A stretch of 64,000 nt of DNA, from positions 611,960 to 675,959 of the forward strand of contig JAUNLU010000001.1 in the NCBI GenBank assembly GCA_030532125.1, read 5' to 3'. Source of the DNA: Trueperella sp. (GTDB lineage: Bacteria; Actinomycetota; Actinomycetes; Actinomycetales; Actinomycetaceae). A program made the position numbers and the translations under genes. The notes beneath the pieces were generated by a model. That model worked only from the letters and a program-made list of their open reading frames with translations. It was not told where the DNA came from and made no database searches. Below, piece after piece: positions 54,086 to 64,000 of the stretch. Each line of letters starts with the position of its first letter. Positions within the stretch are counted from its first letter, which is position 1.

Positions 54086-55201
54086 ATGAGCCAGTTTCCT
54101 GCAGCGGAAGCCCTGTTAACTGAATATCGCGATATTGAACAGCAGATGGCTTCACCAGAAATTTTGGCCCGCCCGGAAAAACTGCGTTCTCTGGGGCGGC
54201 GCTACGCTGAACTCGGGCGGGTAGTTAGTCGCTATCTGGACTGGCAGCAGGCCAATACCGATCTAGTGGAAATGAAAGAGATCGTGGCTGGCGGTGGAGA
54301 AGACGCCGAACTTTTCGCCCCCGAGCTGCCGCGGCTAGAAGAAAACCTGATTAAGGCAGAAGAAGAACTGCGCGATGCGCTGCTGCCGCGCGACCCAGAT
54401 GACAGCCGCGATATCATCGTCGAAGTCAAAGCCGGGGAAGGCGGGGAAGAATCAGCGCTATTTGCCGCCGATCTACTGCGGATGTACCAGCGCTATGCGG
54501 AAAAGCGCGGTTGGAATACGCAGATACTGTCCTCCAATGTGACCGAATTAGGGGGATATAAGGACGTTCAGCTGGCGATAAAAGCTAAGAGCGTGCCAGA
54601 AGACCCGGCAGACGGCGTCTGGGCACACTTAAAGTACGAAGCTGGCGTACACCGGGTGCAGCGGGTGCCAGTTACTGAATCTCAGGGGCGTATTCACACC
54701 TCTGCCGCCGGCGTGCTAGTTTTCGCTGAAGTAGACGAACCGGAAGAAGTTGAGATTAACGACAACGACCTGCGGATTGACGTCTACCGTTCTTCTGGGC
54801 CGGGCGGGCAGTCAGTTAATACCACCGATTCCGCCGTCCGCATCACCCACTTGCCTACCGGTATCACGGTGTCGATGCAGGATGAAAAATCTCAGATCAA
54901 GAACCGCGAATCGGCGATGCGAGTACTGCGGGCGCGGCTGCGTCAGGCCCAACTGGAAGAACTAGCGGCTAAGGAAGCAGATCAGCGTCGTTCTCAGGTG
55001 CGCACCGTAGACCGCTCCGAGCGCATCCGCACCTACAACTTCCCAGAAAACCGCATTTCTGATCACCGCACCGGATACAAAGCGCACAATTTGGACGCAG
55101 TACTAGACGGCGAGCTGGATGCAGTTATCGATTCGCTGCGTGAAGTCGATGAACGGGAACGGCTAGCAGCGGCAGCGGAGGCAGCCGAAGGTAAGAAGTG
55201 A
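54086..55201 (+). CDS. prfA: Peptide chain release factor 1
   Basis: Ends translation at UAA and UAG. 371 aa; the catalytic GGQ lies in [20 protein letters not shown], and the stop-codon recognition tripeptide is PVT in [18 protein letters not shown], the variant I recall from actinobacterial RF1 in place of PAT. GGAG precedes the ATG. The TGA overlaps the GTG of prmC, which methylates this GGQ glutamine. Confidence 0.97.
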   Translation: MSQFPAAEALLTEYRDIEQQMASPEILARPEKLRSLGRRYAELGRVVSRYLDWQQANTDLVEMKEIVAGGGEDAELFAPELPRLEENLIKAEEELRDALLPRDPDDSRDIIVEVKAGEGGEESALFAADLLRMYQRYAEKRGWNTQILSSNVTELGGYKDVQLAIKAKSVPEDPADGVWAHLKYEAGVHRVQRVPVTESQGRIHTSAAGVLVFAEVDEPEEVEINDNDLRIDVYRSSGPGGQSVNTTDSAVRITHLPTGITVSMQDEKSQIKNRESAMRVLRARLRQAQLEELAAKEADQRRSQVRTVDRSERIRTYNFPENRISDHRTGYKAHNLDAVLDGELDAVIDSLREVDERERLAAAAEAAEGKK

Positions 55202-56073
55202 GTGCGCTAGCGGGGATGCCCCCAGATTCGCGGCCGCGCTCCACTTGGCAAGCGGTAATGCGCCAAGTTGCCGAGCAGTTAGCGGCGGCCGGAATTGATT
55301 CTAGCGCCGCCGAAGCCCGGCTGTTAGTGGCAGACGCCGCCGGCGTTGAGCAGCCGTGGCTTAGCCCCGTGCCACCTACTCCCGCGCAGTTGGCGCGGTT
55401 ATCGCACACCACTGCTGCCCGGCTGGAACGCCAGCCGATACAGCATGTCTTGGGCAAAATGTGGTTTCGCTATCTGGAATTAGCGGCTGGTCCGGGAGTA
55501 TTTAGTGTGCGCCCCGAAACCGAAGCAATGGTAGACGCCGCCCTTGCCGCCTTACCTCAGTTAGGAGAGCATCCGCGGGTAGTAGATCTATGCAGTGGCT
55601 CAGGGGCGATCGCCATTGCTATCGCCACCGAGTATCCGAGGGCGGCAGTATCCGCAGCGGAGATTTCTCCAGCCGCCTACGGCTATGCCCAGCGCAATAA
55701 TGCCAGCTACGGCAACTCAGTAGATTTAGTTCTGGGCGATGCCCGAACTGCTTTCCCGCAATTGTTGGGCACAGTGGACCTAGTCATCTCTAATCCGCCC
55801 TATGTGCCGCCTACTGATGAGCTACCCCCAGAAGTGCGGCATGACCCGCAGTTAGCGCTATTTGGTGGCGGCTCAGATGGGCTGGACTTACCAGCACAGC
55901 TAATTTCCCGAGCTGCCCAGCTACTCCGCCCCGGCGGGGTACTCTTTATGGAACACGCCCCAGAGCAAGCGGCCAAAATTGTGGCCATAGCTGCACGAGA
56001 TTTTGAAAAGTGCGAAACTGGCAGAGACTTAACTGGGCGTGAGCGCTGGTTGCGCGCTGACAAAGCAAATTAG
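55198..56073 (+). CDS. prmC: Release factor glutamine methyltransferase
   Basis: SAM-dependent methyltransferase that modifies the GGQ glutamine of release factors. 291 aa: helical N-terminal domain, SAM loop [16 protein letters not shown], and the catalytic NPPY in [13 protein letters not shown] start overlapping prfA. Next gene tsaC follows after 15 bases. Confidence 0.95.
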   Translation: MSALAGMPPDSRPRSTWQAVMRQVAEQLAAAGIDSSAAEARLLVADAAGVEQPWLSPVPPTPAQLARLSHTTAARLERQPIQHVLGKMWFRYLELAAGPGVFSVRPETEAMVDAALAALPQLGEHPRVVDLCSGSGAIAIAIATEYPRAAVSAAEISPAAYGYAQRNNASYGNSVDLVLGDARTAFPQLLGTVDLVISNPPYVPPTDELPPEVRHDPQLALFGGGSDGLDLPAQLISRAAQLLRPGGVLFMEHAPEQAAKIVAIAARDFEKCETGRDLTGRERWLRADKAN

Positions 56074-56088
56074 GAGGCAGGGGAACCG

Positions 56089-56715
56089 ATGATTGGACCC
56101 ATAACTGATCCGGATATTCGCGCTGCTGCGCGCGCTGCACTGGCCCGGGACGAAGTAATCTGCCTGCCTACCGATACAGTTTACGGGGTTGGCGTCGATC
56201 CCTACCGCGCCCCAGCAGTACAAAACTTATTACGGGTTAAGCGCCGCACTATTGCTAAACCCCCGCCCATTTTGGTAGGGAAAATTGACGACGCCCGGGC
56301 GCTGTGCCCGCAGCTCTCCCCAGCTGCGCTGGATCTGATCCAAGAATTTTGGCCGGGCGCGCTCACTATCGTGCTGCCTACTGATGTGAAATTGGGGTGG
56401 GACCTATCCGAAATGGGGGGAACTATCGCACTGCGGATGCCAAATTCACCGGCGACGCTGGAGCTGCTAGCCGAAACTGGGCCGCTGGCAGTTACTAGCG
56501 CCAATCTCACCGAACATGACCCCGCCACCAGCGCCCAAGCTGCTCAAGCTCAATTGGGTGATGCAGTCAGCGTCTACCTGGATGCAGGGGAGAGCGGTGG
56601 TGGAGTTCCGTCCACTATTGTGCGGTTGACTGCTGACGGCGCAGCCGTACAGATTTTGCGGCATGGAGCGATTAGCGCGGCACAGATAGCGGCTTTGGTT
56701 AAGGTGCAACCGTGA
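56089..56715 (+). CDS. tsaC: L-threonylcarbamoyladenylate synthase
   Basis: Makes threonylcarbamoyl-AMP for the t6A37 modification of ANN-reading tRNAs. 208 aa with the YrdC signature: LPTDTVYGVGVDPYR, KRRTIAKPPPILVG and the SANLTEHDPATSAQ loop. It is the short, single-domain form without a Sua5 C-terminal domain. GAGGCAGGGG precedes the ATG. The stop overlaps wecA. Confidence 0.94.
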   Translation: MIGPITDPDIRAAARAALARDEVICLPTDTVYGVGVDPYRAPAVQNLLRVKRRTIAKPPPILVGKIDDARALCPQLSPAALDLIQEFWPGALTIVLPTDVKLGWDLSEMGGTIALRMPNSPATLELLAETGPLAVTSANLTEHDPATSAQAAQAQLGDAVSVYLDAGESGGGVPSTIVRLTADGAAVQILRHGAISAAQIAALVKVQP

Positions 56716-57815
56716 GGGTTTATCTATTGGTGATGCTGCTCGCCGCGGCGCTTACTTATTTGTTGGTGCCCGTGGTGTTGCGGGTGGCGCTCGCGACTGG
56801 AGCCATCACCCAAATCCGCAGCCGTGACGTGCACACCATACCGGTGGCGCGCCTAGGGGGAGTGGCTATGCTCCTAGGATTCGTGGCTGCCCTGCTGATT
56901 GCCTCGCAGATTCCCTATCTAAGCGCGATCTTTAACTCCGGCTCAGGGGTGTGGGGAATAGTAATTGGTGCCTCCGCTATGTGCCTATTAGGGGTGATTG
57001 ACGATATTTGGGAACTGAACTGGTACACCAAATTGGCGGGGGAAATCTTGGCTGCCGGGTTGATGGCGTGGCAAGGCGTGCAACTAGTTACTTTGCCTCT
57101 GCTGGGATTGACGGTTGGTTCCACCCGCCTCACCTTGTTCACCACCATAATTGCGGTGGTAGTAGTGGCAAATGCGGTGAACTTCGTAGACGGGCTCGAC
57201 GGGTTGGCAGCGGGTGTGGTTGGCATCGCTGCCTTTGCATTCTTTATTTACAGCTATTACTTGACTAGGGGAGTTTCCCCAGGCGACTACACCTCGGCAG
57301 CGACTATGGCTACCGCTGCGTGTGTGGGCATCTGCATTGGGTTTTTGCCACACAACTTCCACCCAGCGCGCATCTTCATGGGCGACTCGGGAGCGCTCAT
57401 GCTGGGCACTTTAGTTGCTGGCGTGAGTATTTTGGTGACCGGGCAAATTGATCCTGCCACTGCCAAGACTCCGGCGGCGATTCCAGCGTTTATGCCGCTG
57501 CTGATACCGCTGCTCATTTTAGTTATTCCGTTGGTAGATCTGATTTGGGCAGTGTTGCGGCGGGTGCGCCAGGGGCGTTCGCCGTTTTCTGCCGACGCCG
57601 GGCATCTCCACCACCGTCTACTGCGGCACGGCCATTCCCACACGGCTGCAGTATTAGTGCTCTATATGTGGACGGCAGCAGCTTCATTTAGCGCAGTGGC
57701 GGCAGTGATCTTCCCGCATTTGGGGCTTATTCCGATTATCCTGCTGATTATTGCCGGGTGCGTATTTGTTACCTGGCGGCAGATGCTGACGCCGTCTACC
57801 CAGGTGGAACAGTAG
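56712..57815 (+). CDS. wecA: Undecaprenyl-phosphate GlcNAc-1-phosphate transferase (WecA-like)
   Basis: Polytopic transferase that loads GlcNAc-1-phosphate on decaprenyl- or undecaprenyl-phosphate, first step of a wall glycopolymer. 367 aa, about eleven helices: LLGVIDDIWELNWYTK, NFVDGLDGLAAG, RIFMGDSGALMLG, and a cytoplasmic HxxH-type GHLHHRLLRHGHS motif. In mycobacteria the orthologue starts arabinogalactan synthesis; the glycopolymer here is unknown. GTG start overlapping tsaC; its stop overlaps the next gene. Confidence 0.93.
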   Translation: MRVYLLVMLLAAALTYLLVPVVLRVALATGAITQIRSRDVHTIPVARLGGVAMLLGFVAALLIASQIPYLSAIFNSGSGVWGIVIGASAMCLLGVIDDIWELNWYTKLAGEILAAGLMAWQGVQLVTLPLLGLTVGSTRLTLFTTIIAVVVVANAVNFVDGLDGLAAGVVGIAAFAFFIYSYYLTRGVSPGDYTSAATMATAACVGICIGFLPHNFHPARIFMGDSGALMLGTLVAGVSILVTGQIDPATAKTPAAIPAFMPLLIPLLILVIPLVDLIWAVLRRVRQGRSPFSADAGHLHHRLLRHGHSHTAAVLVLYMWTAAASFSAVAAVIFPHLGLIPIILLIIAGCVFVTWRQMLTPSTQVEQ

Positions 57816-58264
57816 TGAAAATGCGTTCCACGCGCACTGCGGGGGCGGTGCCGAGTGCAGAGGCAATAATCACCCGAGCAGTATTGGGCAGTGTGCTGGC
57901 AGTTATCTGCGCCAGCCTGCTCGGCATGCTGATCTGGCGAGAACAGTGGGCTGCGATCGCATTAGGTAGCGGAGCGGTGGCTGGATCAATGCTGCTCACC
58001 TGGGGTGCACATAAGCTGAGCAGTGGCACCCTACTCACCAGTGTGGCAGTGATTATGGCCGGCAGCTACGTGGTAAAACTGGCGGCAGTGCTGGCGATAT
58101 TTGCTGCGGTACGTTCCCATCCCAATTTTGATCTGTACTGGATAGCGGGGGCCTTTATCGCAGCGGAGCTGTTAGCGTTAGCGGTGCACACCACCCTAAT
58201 TCTCACTTCCCGCGGTCCGGGACTGGATAGCCCAGCGGAGATGCCTAGCTCGTCGCGTAGCTGA
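57815..58264 (+). CDS. AtpI-like membrane protein (ATP synthase operon gene 1)
   Basis: 149 aa with four hydrophobic helices (AVLGSVLAVICASLLGMLIW; AAIALGSGAVAGSMLL; LLTSVAVIMAGSYVVKLAAV; AGAFIAAELLALAVHTTLIL), the plan of the Rv1303/AtpI-type proteins that precede atpB. AtpI has been proposed to help assemble the c-ring. The GTG overlaps the wecA stop; the ATG at 57821 is an alternative. A promoter-bearing gap of 163 bp separates it from atpB. Confidence 0.8.
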   Translation: MKMRSTRTAGAVPSAEAIITRAVLGSVLAVICASLLGMLIWREQWAAIALGSGAVAGSMLLTWGAHKLSSGTLLTSVAVIMAGSYVVKLAAVLAIFAAVRSHPNFDLYWIAGAFIAAELLALAVHTTLILTSRGPGLDSPAEMPSSSRS

Positions 58265-58317
58265 GCACATAAAATTTTTTATTACGCCGTGACATTAAGT
58301 TAATTTTGCTGCACGCT

Positions 58318-58346
58318 TTGAATAGCGCGGGCCACCAATGTAAAGT
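58318..58346 (+). promoter_or_regulatory. Promoter of the atp operon
   Basis: TTGAAT (58318-58323) and TAAAGT (58341-58346), 17 bp apart, about 80 bp before atpB. This gives a leader of about 75 bases. Confidence 0.55.
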
Positions 58347-58427
58347 AACTGAGGGGTCACTTCGGTGTAGAAGTAAGGCCCAAAATGTTGGTAAAACTGC
58401 GGTCAAGTGGGAAGAGTATAGACAGCT

Positions 58428-59252
58428 GTGCATACGCTGCTTGAACTGGTGAATGCTTCGCAATTCCTGATGGGGGAAGGTGCGGAGTTCGTCTCGCCTA
58501 CGCTGGAGCATGAATTCGATCCGGCCCCGATTTTCTTTGTGGGAACCCCATTTGAGATGAACCGGATTTTGTTAATCCGGATGATTGCCGCATTATTCGT
58601 ATTGCTCATCTGCGTGCTCTATGCGCGGCGGGCCAAATTAGTTCCCGGGCGCAGTCAAGCGTTGGCAGAGGGGCTATTTAATTTCTCGCTGGTTTCGGTA
58701 AGTAAAGAAATCTTAGGGGAAGAAGACGGTCGCAAATATGCGCCCATCATCATGACTATCTTCCTGGGTGTGCTGTTTATGAATATCACCGGCGTCATCC
58801 CAGGTTTACAGATTGCGGCAACTTCTTTGGTGGGTATGCCGTTGATCTATGCCCTATTTGCTACCGTATCGTTCATTGCGGCTGGTATTAAACGCAATGG
58901 ATTCGGCAAATTCTTCCAAGCTCAACTGGCGCCTTCCGGTTTGCCTAAGCCGATCTACTTGCTGCTAGTTCCGCTGGAGTTCCTATCCACCTTTATCATT
59001 CGCCCGATGACGCTGACTATCCGTCTTTTGGCCAATATGGTGGCGGGGCACTTCATCCTAGTGCTGTGCTTTACTGGCGCGCACTTCCTGTATTTCCAGC
59101 TCTCTGGGGCATTAGCCTTGGGAACTGGCACGTTGGCACTCATAGCCGGAGTTGTCTTCGTACTGTTTGAACTGTTCGTAGGTGCGATTCAGGCGTACAT
59201 TTTCGCACTGCTCGCCTCTACGTACATTCTGCTGTCCGTCTCACACGACTGA
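58428..59252 (+). CDS. atpB: ATP synthase F0 subunit a
   Basis: Membrane stator subunit with the two proton half-channels. 274 aa, about six hydrophobic helices. The essential arginine is in TLTIRLLANMVAGH, and the channel segment GAIQAYIFALLASTYI is present. GTG start with GGGAAGAG eleven bases upstream (wide spacing); a start further in is not excluded because the first 50 residues are weakly conserved. Confidence 0.95.
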   Translation: MHTLLELVNASQFLMGEGAEFVSPTLEHEFDPAPIFFVGTPFEMNRILLIRMIAALFVLLICVLYARRAKLVPGRSQALAEGLFNFSLVSVSKEILGEEDGRKYAPIIMTIFLGVLFMNITGVIPGLQIAATSLVGMPLIYALFATVSFIAAGIKRNGFGKFFQAQLAPSGLPKPIYLLLVPLEFLSTFIIRPMTLTIRLLANMVAGHFILVLCFTGAHFLYFQLSGALALGTGTLALIAGVVFVLFELFVGAIQAYIFALLASTYILLSVSHD

Positions 59253-59278
59253 GATAACCCAAGAAAAGGAAAAACCAC

Positions 59279-59488
59279 ATGTTCGGTAACATCGCCACTA
59301 TTGGTTACGCATTGGCCACCGCCGGCCCGGCACTTGCCATCGGCCTGATTGGTTCCAAGAACCAGGAAGCCACCGCTCGTCAGCCGGAAATGCGCGGCTA
59401 CCTGCGGGTAAACATGATTCTTGCTATCGCATTTGCTGAAGCACTCGGCTTGATTGGCTTCGTCGCTGGTCTGGTCTACGGGGGATAA
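59279..59488 (+). CDS. atpE: ATP synthase F0 subunit c
   Basis: Rotor-ring subunit, 69 aa, two helices joined by the polar loop ARQPE. The ion-binding carboxylate is E54 in AIAFAEALGLIG. The sodium-type Gln and Ser/Thr ligands are absent, so it should carry protons. The first helix has Ala at several of the usual glycine positions (ALATAGPALAIGLIG), which could affect ring packing. A good AAGAAAAGGA precedes the ATG; the stop overlaps atpF. Confidence 0.96.
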   Translation: MFGNIATIGYALATAGPALAIGLIGSKNQEATARQPEMRGYLRVNMILAIAFAEALGLIGFVAGLVYGG

Positions 59489-60066
59489 TGATGCCGGTAA
59501 TCTTCGTCTCCGCTGCGGCTGAAGGGGAAAGCACATTTAGCTTGCTGCTCCCGGCTACCGCGGATCTAATTTGGGGCTCTGTCGCTTTCGCTATTGTAGC
59601 GGTAGCGGTGTACCTGTTTGCGTGGCCCAAATTTGCTCAGTTACTTGATGAGCGCGGGGAAAAGATCGAAGAGGGTCTGCAGGCTGCAGAAACGGCACGT
59701 ACTGAGATAGAAGCCGAACGGACGCGGCTAGAAGATGAAATCTTGGCAGCGCGGCGGGCAGCGAATGAAATTCGCGACGGTGCCCACGATGAAGCCAAAG
59801 AAATCGTCTCTGATGCCCAAGGCAAAGCGCGCGCAGAATCAGAAGTAATTCTGGAAAATGCGCAACAGCGGATTGCCGCAGATGCGGAATCTGCCCGGCG
59901 GGTACTCAGCTCCGATATCGGGGCGCTAGCTACGGAACTGGCTGGTCGCATCGTCGGCGAAGCTATTACTGATGAAGCGCTCGCCCACCGAGTAGTCGAT
60001 CGGTTCCTAGCCGAGCTAGAAGCCAATTCAGCAGCGCAAAAAACTACTGCTCAGCAGGAGATTTAA
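59488..60066 (+). CDS. atpF: ATP synthase F0 subunit b
   Basis: Peripheral stalk subunit, 192 aa: one N-terminal membrane helix (about residues 27-47) and a long charged helix rich in Glu, Ala and Arg that dimerises as a coiled coil and reaches the delta subunit. It is separate from atpH and is not the second, fused b-delta protein found in mycobacteria. ATG overlapping atpE; a second ATG follows directly. Stop overlaps atpH. Confidence 0.94.
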   Translation: MMPVIFVSAAAEGESTFSLLLPATADLIWGSVAFAIVAVAVYLFAWPKFAQLLDERGEKIEEGLQAAETARTEIEAERTRLEDEILAARRAANEIRDGAHDEAKEIVSDAQGKARAESEVILENAQQRIAADAESARRVLSSDIGALATELAGRIVGEAITDEALAHRVVDRFLAELEANSAAQKTTAQQEI

Positions 60067-60881
60067 TGAAGTCAGGAAGTAAGCAGGCTTTAGCTCGTGC
60101 CCAGGAGCGCTGGGATGCGCTGCTGGCCGAAAGCTCGGGCCAAGAACTGGAATTTGCCGAACAGATCTTCGCAGTTGCGGATCTGTTTGCGCAGCACAGT
60201 TCTCTTACTGGCAGTGTCACTGACGCTGGGCGCACTCCTGCAGCGCGCGGGCAGTTGGTAGCTGACGTACTATCTGACCGGGTGCGGGCTGAAGTTAGCG
60301 AACTGACCCAAGGAATGGCACGCGATTCCTGGTCAGAACTGCCGGACTTCACGGCAGCGCTAGAAAATCTGGCAGTACGCTCCATTCTGGCAGGCGCCAG
60401 TCGAGCTGATGCTTTGGCGCAGACTGAAGAGCAGCTGTACTCGGCAATGCGGTTCTTGAAAAAAGAACGCGCATTGCGCCTAGTACTGAGCGATTCAGAT
60501 CGCTACGAGGCTAGCGCTCGGGTTGGGCTACTTGATTCTGCTTTCCCGAATAGCAATGACTTTACCCGCGCCTTGTTGAACCGGGCAGTAACGCAAGCAG
60601 ATCGACGCACAGTTACTGCCACTTTGGTTGAGTACATAACTGCTGCGGCTGAAGCAGGCGAGCATATAGTAGCTGCGGTTACTAGTGCTATGCCGCTGAA
60701 ACGCGAGCAAGAAGATCGACTAGCCCGCATACTAACTGAAACATACGGGCGTGAAGTACGCCTGCATGTCGGAATCGATCCCGCAGTTATCGGCGGTCTG
60801 CGTATTCACATCGGAGAAGACGTAATCGACGGCACGATCGCTAGTCGGATAACTGCGGCCCGTGAGGCCTTTAAGAATTAA
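60066..60881 (+). CDS. atpH: ATP synthase F1 subunit delta
   Basis: Connects the stalk to the top of F1. 271 aa, longer than the usual 175-180 because of an extra N-terminal region of about 90 residues, which is usual for actinobacterial delta. The C-terminal part is classical (VTSAMPLKREQEDRLARIL; LHVGIDPAVIGGLRIHIGED). ATG overlapping atpF; 38 bases to atpA. Confidence 0.93.
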   Translation: MKSGSKQALARAQERWDALLAESSGQELEFAEQIFAVADLFAQHSSLTGSVTDAGRTPAARGQLVADVLSDRVRAEVSELTQGMARDSWSELPDFTAALENLAVRSILAGASRADALAQTEEQLYSAMRFLKKERALRLVLSDSDRYEASARVGLLDSAFPNSNDFTRALLNRAVTQADRRTVTATLVEYITAAAEAGEHIVAAVTSAMPLKREQEDRLARILTETYGREVRLHVGIDPAVIGGLRIHIGEDVIDGTIASRITAAREAFKN

Positions 60882-60919
60882 CCGCGGCACACCCGCCGCT
60901 CAAGCGAAGGAATTGAGGA

Positions 60920-62548
60920 ATGGCTGAACTGACAATACAGCCGGAAGAGATCCGGGCTGCACTAGATAACTTTGTGAGTTCCTATGAGCCCACAAAGGTC
61001 GCTAGTGAGGAGGTTGGCCACGTCGTCATGACGGCGGACGGCATCGCTCGAGTTGAGGGATTGCCGGGAGCTATGGCTAATGAGCTACTTAAATTCGAGG
61101 ACGGCACGCTAGGTTTGGCGATGAACCTAGAAGAGCGCGAAATCGGTGTAGTAGTACTCGGCGACTTCTCCCAGATCGAAGAAGGTATGGAAGTGCGCCG
61201 CACCGGTGAAGTGCTTTCCGTGCCAGTAGGCGATGGCTACTTGGGTCGCGTCGTCGATCCGCTGGGAAATCCAATTGATGGTTTGGGCGAAATCACCGAT
61301 GTCAATACCCGCCGCGCCCTAGAGCTGCAGGCCCCAGGCGTGATGATGCGTAAGTCGGTACACGAGCCGCTGCAAACTGGGATAAAGGCCATTGACGCAA
61401 TGATTCCGATTGGGCGCGGTCAGCGTCAGCTCATTATTGGCGACCGGAAGACTGGTAAGACCGCACTGGCAATTGACACCGTGCTAAACCAGAAAGCTAA
61501 CTGGGAGTCGGGCGATCCGGATAAGCAGGTGCGGTGCATCTACGTAGCAGTTGGGCAGAAGGGCTCCACTATTGCTTCGGTGCGTGCCACGCTCGAAAAA
61601 GCAGGTGCACTGGAGTACACCACCATCGTGGCCGCTCCGGCCTCAGATTCGGCCGGTTTCAAGTACCTGGCACCGTACACTGGATCCGCTATCGGGCAGC
61701 ACTGGATGTATGACGGTAAACACGTTTTGATCATTTTTGACGACCTTTCCAAGCAAGCCGAAGCTTACCGGTCGCTATCGCTGCTACTGCGCCGCCCACC
61801 AGGGCGCGAAGCCTACCCAGGCGATGTCTTCTACTTACACTCCCGCCTGCTAGAACGCTGTGCCAAGCTCTCCGATGAATACGGGGCTGGCTCGATGACC
61901 GGCTTGCCGATTATCGAAACCAAGGCAAACGACGTCTCCGCGTACATTCCTACCAACGTAATTTCTATTACTGACGGGCAAATCTTCTTGCAATCGGATC
62001 TGTTCAACTCGAACCAGCGCCCAGCAGTAGACGTCGGTATTTCCGTCTCCCGCGTGGGTGGTGACGCCCAGATCAAGGCAATGAAGAAAGTTGCCGGCAC
62101 CCTGAAGATCACCCTCGCCCAGTACCGGGCGCAGGCGGCATTTGCTATGTTTGCATCTGACTTGGATGCAACTACTCGCCGTCAGCTGGTCCGTGGGGAA
62201 CGCCTGATGGAACTGCTGAAGCAGCCGCAGTACACGCCGTACCAGGTAGAAGCTCAGGTAGCTAGCGTTTGGGCGGGTACCAAGGGGTATCTGGATGACA
62301 TCCCACTCGAAAAAGTCCACGACTTTGAAGACGGTATGCTCAAGCACCTGGAGCGCAATACCGAGGTGCTGACCACCATCCGCGAAACTGGGTTGTTGGC
62401 AGAAGAAACTGAAAACGCCCTGCGCGCCGCAGTCGAAGAATTCAAAGAATCCTTCACTATTAGCAACGAAACTATCGGGCTACAAGAATCTGACGCAGAT
62501 CCCGCCGAAAAGGGTCAAGAGCAGATTGTTGTGAAAGGGCGTAACTAG
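60920..62548 (+). CDS. atpA: ATP synthase F1 subunit alpha
   Basis: Non-catalytic nucleotide-binding subunit of F1. 542 aa: P-loop [27 protein letters not shown] segment, and the signature [17 protein letters not shown] that contains the arginine finger. The C-terminal 30 residues are an acidic extension. AAGGAATTGAGG precedes the ATG. atpG follows after two bases. Confidence 0.97.
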   Translation: MAELTIQPEEIRAALDNFVSSYEPTKVASEEVGHVVMTADGIARVEGLPGAMANELLKFEDGTLGLAMNLEEREIGVVVLGDFSQIEEGMEVRRTGEVLSVPVGDGYLGRVVDPLGNPIDGLGEITDVNTRRALELQAPGVMMRKSVHEPLQTGIKAIDAMIPIGRGQRQLIIGDRKTGKTALAIDTVLNQKANWESGDPDKQVRCIYVAVGQKGSTIASVRATLEKAGALEYTTIVAAPASDSAGFKYLAPYTGSAIGQHWMYDGKHVLIIFDDLSKQAEAYRSLSLLLRRPPGREAYPGDVFYLHSRLLERCAKLSDEYGAGSMTGLPIIETKANDVSAYIPTNVISITDGQIFLQSDLFNSNQRPAVDVGISVSRVGGDAQIKAMKKVAGTLKITLAQYRAQAAFAMFASDLDATTRRQLVRGERLMELLKQPQYTPYQVEAQVASVWAGTKGYLDDIPLEKVHDFEDGMLKHLERNTEVLTTIRETGLLAEETENALRAAVEEFKESFTISNETIGLQESDADPAEKGQEQIVVKGRN

Positions 62549-62550
62549 CA

Positions 62551-63444
62551 GTGTCCGGTGCCCAGCGAATCTACAAAAAGAAGATCCGAGCTACTGAAAC
62601 GCTCGAAAAGGTCTTCAATGCGATGGAGCTCATTGCGGCTTCGCGGATCGGCAAGGCGCGCGACGCTGCGCTAGGTCAAGATCCGTTCACCCGCGCTCTG
62701 ACGCAGTCGATCGCTACGGTTGCCACCTACGCTGACGAAGAACATCCGCTGCTTAACGAGCGTACGGATACCAACCGGGTAATCGTACTAGTGGTCACCT
62801 CAGACCGTGGCATGGCAGGCGCATATTCTTCCAGCGTGCTGCGGGAAACTGACCGACTTTTGCAAGAACTGCGTGAAGAGGGCAAAGAGCCGGAACTCTA
62901 CGCATTTGGTCGGCGCGGAGTTTCGCATTACCGCTTCCGCGGTGTCCCGCTGGTAAAGACCTGGATCGGCGAATCAGACCAGCCCAGTTCAGATACCGCT
63001 GTGGAAATCGCAGACGAATTCTTGGAGCGGTTCTTGGCTGCGCCAGAAGACGGCGGCGTGGCAGAACTGCACGTCGTCTACACCAGATTTGAGAATATGC
63101 TGCGGCAGACGGTGCAGACGCGCCGCATGTTGCCACTGGTAATGGTGGAAGACGACGCAGCCGAAGAACACCACGTCACGTCGATCTACGAATTTGAGCC
63201 CTCCGGCCAAGAGATCTTCAGCGCCTTGTTACCGATCTACGTACGGCAGCGGGTCTACGCGGTGCTGCTGATGGCAGCGGCGTCTGAACTCGCTTCCCGC
63301 CAGCAGGCAATGCACTCGGCAGCGGAGAACGCGCAAGAACTTATTGAGAAATACACTCGCTTGGCGAATAACGCGCGCCAGGCCGAGATTACAACCGAAA
63401 TTACCGAAATTATCTCCGGCGCAGACAGCCTGGGGAAGAACTAA
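62551..63444 (+). CDS. atpG: ATP synthase F1 subunit gamma
   Basis: Central rotor shaft of F1. 297 aa: N-terminal helix [20 protein letters not shown], the Rossmann-like middle ([14 protein letters not shown]) and the C-terminal helix [21 protein letters not shown] short insertion around residues 205-220 is rich in Glu and Asp, in the region where mycobacteria carry a gamma loop that limits ATP hydrolysis; the correspondence is inferred, not proved. GTG start. Confidence 0.95.
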   Translation: MSGAQRIYKKKIRATETLEKVFNAMELIAASRIGKARDAALGQDPFTRALTQSIATVATYADEEHPLLNERTDTNRVIVLVVTSDRGMAGAYSSSVLRETDRLLQELREEGKEPELYAFGRRGVSHYRFRGVPLVKTWIGESDQPSSDTAVEIADEFLERFLAAPEDGGVAELHVVYTRFENMLRQTVQTRRMLPLVMVEDDAAEEHHVTSIYEFEPSGQEIFSALLPIYVRQRVYAVLLMAAASELASRQQAMHSAAENAQELIEKYTRLANNARQAEITTEITEIISGADSLGKN

Positions 63445-63470
63445 TTCAGTGGGAGACAGTGAGGAAGAAA

Positions 63471-64000
63471 ATGACTGTACAGACTGATACTGCTGCTCCA
63501 GCACAGGATCTGTCCACCGGCCGTATCGTCCAGGTAGTTGGCGCGGTAGTGGACGTAGAGTTCCCACCCGATGCGCTGCCAGAGATCAACTACGCGCTCA
63601 CCACCGAGCTGGATTTGACGAGCGCTGACGGTAAGAACGGCATGATGATGACCCTGGAGGTCGCTCAGCACTTGGGAGACAACATCGTGCGTACCATCGC
63701 GATGAAGCCGACTGACGGCTTAGTGCGGGGCGCTACCGTGTACAACACCGGAGCGCCGATTACGGTGCCAGTTGGTGATGTCACTAAGGGGCGGGTATTC
63801 AACGTAGTTGGTGAGTGTTTGAACTTGGCAGACGGCGAAAAGCTGGAGATCAAGGAACGCTGGCCCATCCACCGCAAGCCCCCAACCTTTGACGAGCTGG
63901 AACCGGAAACCACGATGTTTGAAACCGGCATCAAGGTTATCGATCTGCTCACCCCGTATGTACAGGGTGGCAAGATTGGTCTGTTCGGCGGCGCTGGGGT
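63471..64000 (+). CDS. atpD: ATP synthase F1 subunit beta (3' partial)
   Basis: Catalytic subunit of F1. The gene is open to the right edge and about 176 residues are visible: [20 protein letters not shown], the beta-barrel [41 protein letters not shown], and the start of the P-loop ([12 protein letters not shown]) at the very end. GAGGAAG precedes the ATG. It follows atpG by 26 bases; atpC should lie beyond the window. Confidence 0.97.
   Translation, partial: MTVQTDTAAPAQDLSTGRIVQVVGAVVDVEFPPDALPEINYALTTELDLTSADGKNGMMMTLEVAQHLGDNIVRTIAMKPTDGLVRGATVYNTGAPITVPVGDVTKGRVFNVVGECLNLADGEKLEIKERWPIHRKPPTFDELEPETTMFETGIKVIDLLTPYVQGGKIGLFGGAG

Overview
The window is a gene-dense, mostly housekeeping stretch of an actinobacterial chromosome (Actinomycetota). 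By eye its G+C lies in the mid to upper 50s per cent, low for the phylum. The evidence is the gene content and order: argS-lysA-hom-thrC-thrB, then rho-rpmE-prfA-prmC-tsaC-wecA-atpI-like-atpBEFHAGD (the Mycobacterium tuberculosis order), a SigR/RsrA pair, the fused 2-oxoglutarate enzyme Kgd, the 24-residue ribosomal protein bL37, and many GTG starts and ATGA overlaps. A moderate-G+C member of the Actinomycetales/Micrococcales is likely, but I cannot name a genus. I see no mobile element, prophage, CRISPR array or defence island, and no gene looks broken. Only nuoF (left) and atpD (right) are cut by the window edges.

Layout. 1-13160: nuoFGHIJKLMN (complex I), then a polyprenyl diphosphate synthase that probably makes the menaquinone side chain. 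13223-16057: secA. 16064-20506: a block of poorly characterised actinobacterial genes next to secA (DUF6459, a membrane LysM protein, a protein that looks like two Sm-like repeats, a BldC-like HTH protein, a SAF/CpaB-like protein, a CpaE-like ATPase with a degenerate P-loop, DUF6912). 20513-28552, minus strand: doxX-like, aroA, rsgA, hisN, sbcD, sbcC. 28717-30662: nagBA. 30747-31853: sigR-rsrA and bL37. 32128-32781: NlpC/P60 hydrolase. 32864-37204, minus strand: Kgd, and a GDSL-like protein that has lost its catalytic residues. 37453-39823: two CNNM/CBS membrane proteins behind a possible leaderless micro-ORF. 39989-42685: M23 peptidase, glycerophosphodiesterase and an SDR. 42821-49388: tRNA-Arg, argS and the aspartate-family amino-acid genes. 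49434-51754: a two-gene ABC transporter inserted in the conserved order. 51936-58264: rho to the atpI-like gene. 58428-64000: ATP synthase.

The energy genes form a chain: NADH is oxidised by complex I into menaquinone, and the ion gradient drives the ATP synthase. The envelope genes (LysM, NlpC/P60, M23, WecA) point to controlled wall remodelling.

The observations I consider most worth checking are these. NuoG lacks all four cysteines of cluster N7 although their spacing is kept exactly. Upstream of both secreted wall hydrolases there are tandem GTTATC-like hexamers at 10-11 bp spacing, as expected for one OmpR-family regulator (MtrA is the candidate). The RsrA-like anti-sigma factor has a metallothionein-like cysteine cluster. 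At least eight starts lie 6-7 nt after a TANNNT box, which suggests leaderless mRNAs. The secA-linked block is the best candidate for an undescribed system.
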